Origin: a virus
Reading direction: 5' to 3' (one strand)
DNA length: 42,574 nucleotides
Virus record (IMG/VR): IMGVR_UViG_3300017755_000013
Location: 1 to 42,574 of that record
Made by a program: the position numbers and the translations under genes. Shown in pieces: positions 37,845 through 42,574 of the stretch (positions within the stretch are counted from its first letter, which is position 1; each line of letters opens with the position of its first letter). The notes beneath the pieces are model-generated. The model saw only the letters and a program-made list of their open reading frames with translations, did not search any database and had not been told where the DNA came from.

Positions 37845-37942
37845 TGGATATAGGTTTAACAGTAGTGGTAGGGTTTATGTGTGTAATGTGCTTAGCCGTT
37901 GCCAAAATGCTTATGGATGATGACGATGATTATAGAAACTAA
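37844..37942 (+). CDS. Very short single-span membrane protein
   Basis: The 32-residue frame starts by TAATG overlap. It is a hydrophobic helix (about 4-22: LTVVVGFMCVMCLAVA) followed by a poly-Asp tail (DDDDDY). It overlaps the next start. Compact overlaps and composition support it; there is no other evidence. Confidence 0.5.
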   Translation: MDIGLTVVVGFMCVMCLAVAKMLMDDDDDYRN

Positions 37943-38165
37943 AGAATATGCCAATGGTGTACAGGTTGTACACGAATTTCCTAACGGTTATGGTGCAAGT
38001 GTAGTTAAACACGACTACTCATATGGCGGTAAAGACGGTTTATGGGAAATGGCAGTTCTCAAAGAAGGAGAATTGTGTTATAATACACATATAACAAATG
38101 ATGTTATAGGTTATTTATCAGATGCAGACGTAAAAAGCACTCTGAAGGAGATAGAACAATTATGA
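37926..38165 (+). CDS. Small hypothetical protein
   Basis: The 79-residue product starts at ATG 37926, inside the end of the preceding short gene; an in-frame ATG further upstream is less likely. It begins MIIETKEYANGVQVVHEFPN, beta-rich. It ends by ATGA overlap with the next gene. The function is unknown. Confidence 0.58.
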   Translation: MIIETKEYANGVQVVHEFPNGYGASVVKHDYSYGGKDGLWEMAVLKEGELCYNTHITNDVIGYLSDADVKSTLKEIEQL

Positions 38166-38368
38166 GTAATTATCATTTAAACCAAAATCAGTTAAGTAGG
38201 GCAGATTTGCCTTTTGAACCAGCTGAGTGGTTTCCCGAATTAGACTTATTACAAGAAAGTGGTGAAATTAACATGTTTGGAGCTCCAAGATGGTTAAGAG
38301 AAAACTTTGGTTTTAACAGAGACCAAGCAAATACAATTTTTAAGGCTTGGGTGGAGTATAAATCATGA
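38162..38368 (+). CDS. Small hypothetical protein
   Basis: The 68-residue product starts by ATGA overlap; AAGGAG lies about 13 nt upstream, inside the previous gene. It has an aromatic, acidic N-terminus and a C-terminal helical segment (WLRENFGFNRDQANTIFKAW) that could be a small DNA- or protein-binding helix pair. It ends by ATGA overlap with the endolysin gene. Confidence 0.6.
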   Translation: MSNYHLNQNQLSRADLPFEPAEWFPELDLLQESGEINMFGAPRWLRENFGFNRDQANTIFKAWVEYKS

Positions 38369-38889
38369 AAATACCAAATTCAGAATCTAAATGGTTCATT
38401 CCTATGCACATGGGGTTGATGACTTTGACCCTTATTGGTGTTATTTTCGTTCAGAAGGCTTTTGCATCCGACCCAAATGGTGAAAATGTCTGTATGGCAA
38501 AAAATATTTACTTCGAAGCTGGAAATCAGCCTCTGGCAGGTAAAATAGCGGTTGCACAAGTCGTGATGAATCGCGTTGCAAACCGAGATTACCCCGATAA
38601 TATTTGTGGAGTGATTTATCAGTCCAAATGGAAAACAAACTGGCAAGGTAATCCAGTACCAGTTAGAAATATGTGTCAATTTTCATGGTTTTGTGATGGT
38701 AAGTCAGACGAACCTGTAGATAGTGCAACTTGGTTGGCTTCACTCGAGGTTGCACAGGCAGTTGCATGGGGTGAGTACAAAGATATCACTGAAGGTGCCA
38801 CACATTACCATAGTGACAGTGTAAATCCTTATTGGGCAGACTCATTGAATGAGACTGTAGTTATTAATAATCATTTATTTTATAAATGA
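38365..38889 (+). CDS. Secreted endolysin, SleB/CwlJ-type cell-wall hydrolase
   Basis: After an N-terminal hydrophobic segment (about 12-30) ending AFA, the mature part reads CMAKNIYFEAGNQPLAG with the catalytic Glu (E51), AVAQVVMNRV, CQFSWFCDG and EGATHYHSDSV...W, the Hydrolase_2 (SleB) signature. These enzymes cleave peptidoglycan. The export signal means it could reach the periplasm through the host Sec system, as a cleaved or signal-arrest-release endolysin, without needing a large-pore holin. It overlaps both neighbours by 4 nt. Confidence 0.88.
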   Translation: MKIPNSESKWFIPMHMGLMTLTLIGVIFVQKAFASDPNGENVCMAKNIYFEAGNQPLAGKIAVAQVVMNRVANRDYPDNICGVIYQSKWKTNWQGNPVPVRNMCQFSWFCDGKSDEPVDSATWLASLEVAQAVAWGEYKDITEGATHYHSDSVNPYWADSLNETVVINNHLFYK

Positions 38890-39041
38890 CAGAGAATTCT
38901 AAAAGATGGCAAGACTCATCCACTGGTTGGGTTGATACCATGACAAAATCAAAAGAAAATAAAGAGGAATACAAAAAGTATTTAACAACAACAGACAATC
39001 CAGTCCCTTACAGAGATTGGTTAAGGGAGATTAAACAATGA
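38886..39041 (+). CDS. Short hydrophilic protein
   Basis: The 51-residue frame starts and ends by ATGA overlaps with its neighbours, which is strong evidence for translation. The product is charged and without Cys or membrane segments (SKENKEEYKKYLTTTDNPVP). The function is unknown. Confidence 0.6.
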   Translation: MTENSKRWQDSSTGWVDTMTKSKENKEEYKKYLTTTDNPVPYRDWLREIKQ

Positions 39042-39574
39042 ACATATTCTATTTACATGAAGAACCCGAAGTCGCTGCAGAATTGCATTGTGACAAACAT
39101 GTGGTCAAAATGATTATAGAATATGCTCAGCTTTTATCAACTGCACATAGAATGTTAGATGGTAAACATTATATTGACGATTCAAGTGGACGTAGAATTC
39201 AAAGATGGAGACTTGAAGGTGATATGGACAATTTATACAAGGCTTCACACGTCAATCATCCGTCTGCAATATGGACTAGAGAGAATGCAGTACACTATCA
39301 ATTCGTATATGACCTATTTGCAGCGTTATGTAAGGAATACACCTATCGTTATGCCAGGGCCCATTTAACAGAGACAAAACTACTAGATTTACTAAACCAG
39401 TTACCGAACAATATTGACCTCTGTGCATGGAGAGAACCACCTCAGTGTATGCCAGACGATGTCAAAATGAAATCGAGTATAGATGGTTACCATAAATACT
39501 ATAACAAATACAAAAAAGATTTTGCAGTATGGACTGCAAGACCAACACCCGAGTTTATGAATGCCTCTATATGA
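39038..39574 (+). CDS. Conserved phage protein, His/Asp-rich, unknown function
   Basis: The 178-residue product begins MNIFYLHEEPEVAAELHCDKH and contains KMIIEYAQLLSTAHRML, NHPSAIWTRENAVHYQF and CMPDDVKM. This is a pattern widespread in phages and always annotated as hypothetical as far as I recall. Conserved His, Asp and Glu could bind a metal. It starts by ATGA overlap and overlaps the next gene by 14 nt. Confidence 0.72.
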   Translation: MNIFYLHEEPEVAAELHCDKHVVKMIIEYAQLLSTAHRMLDGKHYIDDSSGRRIQRWRLEGDMDNLYKASHVNHPSAIWTRENAVHYQFVYDLFAALCKEYTYRYARAHLTETKLLDLLNQLPNNIDLCAWREPPQCMPDDVKMKSSIDGYHKYYNKYKKDFAVWTARPTPEFMNASI

Positions 39575-39869
39575 TTTTTTAAATAATGAAACTGGTGAAG
39601 TAGAAGAGCATAATATGTCTTATACAAAACTTGACCAATTCAAAGAAAACAACCCACATCTAAAACAAGTAATACTTGACGCTCCCATGACCGTAGGTGG
39701 ACATGGAGATAGAGTAAAAACAGATGATGGATTCAAAGAAGTCCTCAATAAAATTTCTTCTGCAAACCCAGGCTCACCTATGGACAGACATAGACAACGT
39801 GGAACCAAAGAAGTTAAGACTAAAGAAATAGTTAAAAAGCATCTAGACATTCAATCAAGAAAGAAGTAG
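39561..39869 (+). CDS. Conserved small protein (MPLYDF start)
   Basis: The 102-residue product starts MPLYDFLNNETGEVEEHNMS. The MPLYDF opening recalls FmdB-type regulators, but the zinc-binding Cys residues are missing. The C-terminal half is basic. Similar proteins occur in marine T4-like phages. The overlap with the previous gene suggests coupled translation. Confidence 0.65.
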   Translation: MPLYDFLNNETGEVEEHNMSYTKLDQFKENNPHLKQVILDAPMTVGGHGDRVKTDDGFKEVLNKISSANPGSPMDRHRQRGTKEVKTKEIVKKHLDIQSRKK

Positions 39870-39878
39870 AATAGACTT

Positions 39879-40544
39879 ATGAGTAAATTATTAGAACTGT
39901 GGGAACTAGAACATTTAGATTTAAAAACTGTTCAGAAGAATGGTAAAAGATTTTACACAGATGGAGAAGAATCATTTCACTATCCAAGTGTAACAACGGT
40001 TGTCGGTTTACTCAATAGAGAACATATCAAATTGTGGAGAGAACGAGTTGGTGAAGAAGAGGCCAATCGTATTTCAACTGGTGCAGCCAAACGTGGTACA
40101 TCATTCCACCAAGTCGTAGAAGACTATCTAAGGCAAGAAAAGGAAGTAGTATTCCAAGACCTTATAGAAGAGAATAGATTCAGAGGAGTCCAACCAGTAC
40201 TAGATGAAATAGTACCGATATGTTTAGAAGCACCTATGTTAAGTAACAAGTTGCAAATGGCTGGACGAGTAGATTGCATTGGAATATTTGAAGATGCATT
40301 ATCTATTATAGATTTTAAGACATCTTCTTCATTCAAAGAAGATTATATGGCTAAACCTTGGTTCTTACAGATGACTGCATATGCAATCATGGTAGAAGAA
40401 CTAACAGGAACACCCATTGAAGAAATTACTGCAATAGTAAGTCTTGAAAATGGTAACTTTCAATTATTTTCTGCAGACCCATGCGAATATGTTGACGAGT
40501 TGTATAAATTGAGAGAACAGTATTCAAACTTACATGGAGTATAA
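39879..40544 (+). CDS. PDDEXK exonuclease (RecB/Cas4/MGME1-like)
   Basis: The 221-residue product has RGTSFHQVVE (H77, E81), GRVDCIG (D132) and SIIDFKTS (D145, K147), the order of the RecB-nuclease-type PDDEXK core. A predicted basic helical N-terminus with YPSVTTVVGL resembles MGME1-like single-strand exonucleases. It precedes gp33, gp59 and gp32, which supports a replication or recombination role. Confidence 0.82.
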   Translation: MSKLLELWELEHLDLKTVQKNGKRFYTDGEESFHYPSVTTVVGLLNREHIKLWRERVGEEEANRISTGAAKRGTSFHQVVEDYLRQEKEVVFQDLIEENRFRGVQPVLDEIVPICLEAPMLSNKLQMAGRVDCIGIFEDALSIIDFKTSSSFKEDYMAKPWFLQMTAYAIMVEELTGTPIEEITAIVSLENGNFQLFSADPCEYVDELYKLREQYSNLHGV

Positions 40545-40546
40545 AT

Positions 40547-40783
40547 GTGATTAGTAAAAAAGAATTTACAGAACAAGTTGAAAAACTATTGATAGGTGGT
40601 AAAACGGATGTTATGGGAGCAATCATAAAAGTTTGTGATGATAACAAAGTAGAACCCGAATCAGCAAAGAGGTTAATATCCCAACCTCTCAAAGAAAAGC
40701 TAGAAGCGGAAGCAACTGGTTTGAAAATGATAAACAGGGGTTCATCAGCACAAGGAACCATTACAGGTTTCTTTAACAAGTAG
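40547..40783 (+). CDS. 33: Late-transcription co-activator, gp33-like
   Basis: The 78-residue product starts with GTG 40547, behind GGAG. KEFTEQVEKLL, MGAIIKVCDDNKVEPESAKRLI and LKEKLEAEATGL follow the T4 gp33 pattern; gp33 bridges RNA polymerase and the sliding clamp at late promoters. The location next to gp59 and gp32 is right. The many TATAAATA/CTAAATA boxes in the window are its expected targets. Confidence 0.78.
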   Translation: MISKKEFTEQVEKLLIGGKTDVMGAIIKVCDDNKVEPESAKRLISQPLKEKLEAEATGLKMINRGSSAQGTITGFFNK

Positions 40784-40789
40784 GTAATT

Positions 40790-41098
40790 ATGAAAAAAGG
40801 TGATATCGTCACAGTAGTGGCAATCAGTGGAGAGTATGTTGGAACATTTGACAGTCAGTTAGATACAACCATTACATTAACTCAACCAAAAATGATAGTA
40901 TCCAATCCCGAAGGTGGAATGGGTTTTGCTAGAGGTGTGGCTGTAACTGGAGACGAAAATCCAGCAGTCATTACATTTAATAATTATGTTTTTGCAACCG
41001 AATCTAACGAAGGTGTTCAAAATGCATATCTTATTGCAACAGGACAAAAAGAAGCTCCAAGAGTTGAAGTCCCAGCAGAGAAAAAGATTATTACTTGA
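40790..41098 (+). CDS. Small beta-barrel protein (Sm-like)
   Basis: The 102-residue product begins MKKGDIVTVVAISGEYVGTF and is nearly all beta, with an arrangement (KGDIVTV, GEYVGTF, TITLTQPKMI) resembling Sm/LSm or SH3-type barrels. I recognise it as common beside gp33/gp59 in marine T4-like phages. RNA binding is possible but not shown. Confidence 0.65.
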   Translation: MKKGDIVTVVAISGEYVGTFDSQLDTTITLTQPKMIVSNPEGGMGFARGVAVTGDENPAVITFNNYVFATESNEGVQNAYLIATGQKEAPRVEVPAEKKIIT

Positions 41099-41691
41099 TG
41101 ACTTCTAGAGAAGGCTATGATGCATACACGTTATACCTTGGGATAAAGTTACATTTTCATTCCAAGGATTATGACTTCGTTAAGTATAACGGAAAAGTGA
41201 AGTCAGACATCAAGTCATTTCTTAAACGTAAAGATAAATACCATTTTGGTAAACTGTACCGAACATATAAACAAGAATTACAAGATTTCTATATTGCAAA
41301 TCTATCATATAAAGATTTCTGGGCGGGTGACCTTCTAGATAAAGAATGTGATAAGAGATATCGTGAATGGAAGAAACGTAATCAGAAATTAGGTTATATG
41401 TTTGAAACAGAAGTGAATGACTTGATACGAAAGTTCAAGATTCAGACACAACTTAAAGTAGTCGACGGTCAACACCCTAGATTACTTAAAGCTTACATGA
41501 GTAAGGATGTAAGTTTAGAAACCATTTGCATCATGGATGAAATAATTGGTTTCACTAAAGATTGGGAAGCACTTATCTCAGAGAAGGTAGTGTATCCCGA
41601 CTTACACATTAGAATTAACAAGTACAAGTCATTCATATCATATGACCAACAGAAATACAAAAAGAAGCTTCTAGAAATATGCTCTACTTAA
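41095..41691 (+). CDS. 59: Helicase loader, gp59-like
   Basis: The 198-residue product is basic and helical, with DAYTLYLGIKLHF at the start and KYNGKVKSDIKSFLKRKDKY, LGYMFETEVNDLI and a C-terminal DEIIGFTKDWEAL. Its length and composition match T4 gp59, which loads the gp41 helicase at forks with gp32. It overlaps both neighbours and is followed by gp32. Confidence 0.85.
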   Translation: MMTSREGYDAYTLYLGIKLHFHSKDYDFVKYNGKVKSDIKSFLKRKDKYHFGKLYRTYKQELQDFYIANLSYKDFWAGDLLDKECDKRYREWKKRNQKLGYMFETEVNDLIRKFKIQTQLKVVDGQHPRLLKAYMSKDVSLETICIMDEIIGFTKDWEALISEKVVYPDLHIRINKYKSFISYDQQKYKKKLLEICST

Positions 41692-42410
41692 TAGGGAATG
41701 GCCCTAGTCAGAAGAATGTAGACTGGGAAGAATTCAAAGATAAAGAGTGGTGGGGTTTTAATGCAGTATCAAATAATATTGTTAAACCCGACTTACTATT
41801 TGCAATTGATATAGAAGTTCAAGCAGAAATTGTAGACGAAGAATACTATAAAACAAACAAAGTTGCATTTGCCGAGTTCGAGACCGTCCCGATTGAAATG
41901 TGGGATATGATGAAGATGGGTATTGGTGAATATGATAACTTCTATGAGATTAGGAAGGACGGAGATACGGAGTTTTCAGTCCAAGGAAGTTACGACGGAA
42001 AGGAATGTTTCTTTATAGGTATTAGCGGGGACTATGGGAATAACATAGTTATGTATAATAATCCTAAGCTTAAGAATCTATTTGGTGGAATGAGTGCATT
42101 AGGATATGCAATCGAAAACGGTTACAAAGACATATGTCTAATAGGATTCGATGCACTTGAACATAATGACCCCAGTAATATATTTGCTGAGTCTGGCTTG
42201 TATAAATACAAGGTTGATTATTCAGAAGACGATAGAGTCTTCCATACTCAACAACAACAGTTTCTTGCTCTATTAAAGGAGTATGAAAACATTAATGTCT
42301 ATTGGAAAAAGCCTCTTGAAGGTTTTGTGAAAGTAGAGTATAATGAACTTAACTATGAAAATAGTGAAAAGTGGATACTTGGGGTGGGACACCCATCTGA
42401 AGTATCTTGA
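41679..42410 (+). CDS. DUF115/MptE-like or sialyltransferase-like protein
   Basis: The 243-residue product opens LYLIGNGPSQKNVDWEEFKD, followed by WWGFNAVSN and PDLLFAIDIEV. This order (GNGPS, NA, P-D-Y/L-VA-D) occurs in a predicted glycosyltransferase/pyrophosphokinase-like group. The second half has MSALGYAIENGYKDICLIGFDAL, also typical. It may transfer a sugar or nucleotide group. It overlaps gp59 by 13 nt. Confidence 0.55.
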   Translation: MLYLIGNGPSQKNVDWEEFKDKEWWGFNAVSNNIVKPDLLFAIDIEVQAEIVDEEYYKTNKVAFAEFETVPIEMWDMMKMGIGEYDNFYEIRKDGDTEFSVQGSYDGKECFFIGISGDYGNNIVMYNNPKLKNLFGGMSALGYAIENGYKDICLIGFDALEHNDPSNIFAESGLYKYKVDYSEDDRVFHTQQQQFLALLKEYENINVYWKKPLEGFVKVEYNELNYENSEKWILGVGHPSEVS

Positions 42411-42436
42411 TAATATGCGATAAAATGCGATACAAT
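42407..42436 (+). promoter_or_regulatory. Sigma70-like promoter for gp32 (TTGATA-18-TACAAT)
   Basis: TTGATA (42407-42412), 18-nt spacer, TACAAT (42431-42436), then an AGGAG site and ATG 42459. It gives gp32 its own promoter, as expected for a protein needed in large amounts. Confidence 0.6.
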
Positions 42437-42458
42437 TGTAATAAAATAGGAGAATACA

Positions 42459-42574
42459 ATGTCAAGTAGTTTAGATAAACTAAGAGCTGCAATGGAATCA
42501 GCTTCCCCAACAGGCGGAGAAAAAAAATCCTACTCAGACGACACTATGTGGAAACCCGAACTCGATAAGAGTGG
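42459..42574 (+). CDS. 32: Single-stranded DNA-binding protein gp32, 3' end outside the window
   Basis: Only the first 38 complete codons are present. The start MSSSLDKLRAAMES followed by KKSYSDDTMWKPELDKS matches the N-terminus of gp32 in T4-like marine phages, before the DNA-binding core. The AGGAG site lies 6 nt from the ATG. It follows gp33 and gp59 homologues, the normal gene order. Confidence 0.85.
   Translation, partial: MSSSLDKLRAAMESASPTGGEKKSYSDDTMWKPELDKS

Noticed and set aside
39038-39574. Pyrimidine dimer glycosylase (T4 DenV-like)
   Set aside because: Length and conserved patterns do not match DenV; I left it as a conserved protein of unknown function.
1-42574. CRISPR arrays, insertion sequences, integrase or attachment sites
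   Set aside because: I saw no regularly spaced repeats, transposase motifs, recombinase genes or terminal inverted repeats.

Overview
The window looks like an internal stretch of a T4-like myovirus infecting a Gram-negative marine bacterium. It is AT-rich and almost entirely coded on one strand. T4 core functions are recognisable: gp61-type primase, NrdA/NrdB, glutaredoxin, T4-type RNase H, gp33-like late co-activator, gp59-like helicase loader and the start of gp32. T4 late-promoter boxes (TATAAATA and the variant CTAAATA) stand in front of many genes. No photosynthesis genes are present, so a heterotrophic proteobacterial host is more likely than a cyanobacterium. This fits a phage-encoded outer-membrane beta-barrel of a proteobacterial family, lipoproteins with lipoboxes and a SleB-type endolysin. 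The host assignment is inference.

Layout. 1-6.6 kb: probable structural or packaged proteins, a tRNA-Thr, a PAP2 phosphatase, a coiled-coil membrane protein and small acidic proteins. 6.6-14.3 kb: a nucleotide and replication block (primase, nrdA, a 2OG-Fe(II) oxygenase, nrdB, QueC-like enzyme, glutaredoxin, small zinc ribbon, metallopeptidase, deoxyribonucleotidase), followed by tRNA-Arg. 14.4-23.1 kb: an accessory block with seven further 2OG-Fe(II) oxygenase-like genes, a spanin pair, small membrane and zinc proteins, tRNA-Ala, the outer-membrane barrel and a glycosyltransferase-like gene. It ends in the only minus-strand gene. 23.1-26 kb: small genes and structured intergenic DNA with several sigma70-like promoters. 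26-30 kb: a two-gene carbamoyltransferase, an A-type Fe-S carrier, a PDDEXK nuclease, and an ATP-grasp/retropepsin fusion with a possible capsid-targeting N-terminus. 30-35.8 kb: RNase H, an AT-hook DUF6433-like protein, a large acidic protein, a radical SAM enzyme and an SDR-like protein. 35.8-38.4 kb: small-gene cassettes behind near-identical promoters. 38.4-42.6 kb: endolysin, a nuclease and the gp33-gp59-gp32 replication/late-transcription cluster.

How the genes work together. NrdAB, glutaredoxin and the nucleotidase supply and balance dNTPs for the primase, RNase H, gp59 and gp32 machinery. gp33 would activate the late promoters. The three tRNAs (Thr-UGU, Arg-UCU, Ala-UGC) read A-ending codons that the phage genes visibly favour. 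The endolysin and spanins give a Gram-negative lysis set.

The least explained signal is promoter geometry. In several genes without a visible Shine-Dalgarno sequence, a sigma70 -10 box lies exactly 6 nt, or a T4 late box exactly 5 nt, upstream of the ATG. That would place the transcript start on the A of the start codon and produce leaderless mRNAs. Other promoters keep fixed longer spacings (15 or 30 nt) together with a Shine-Dalgarno. All functional calls come from reading motifs; no database search was possible.
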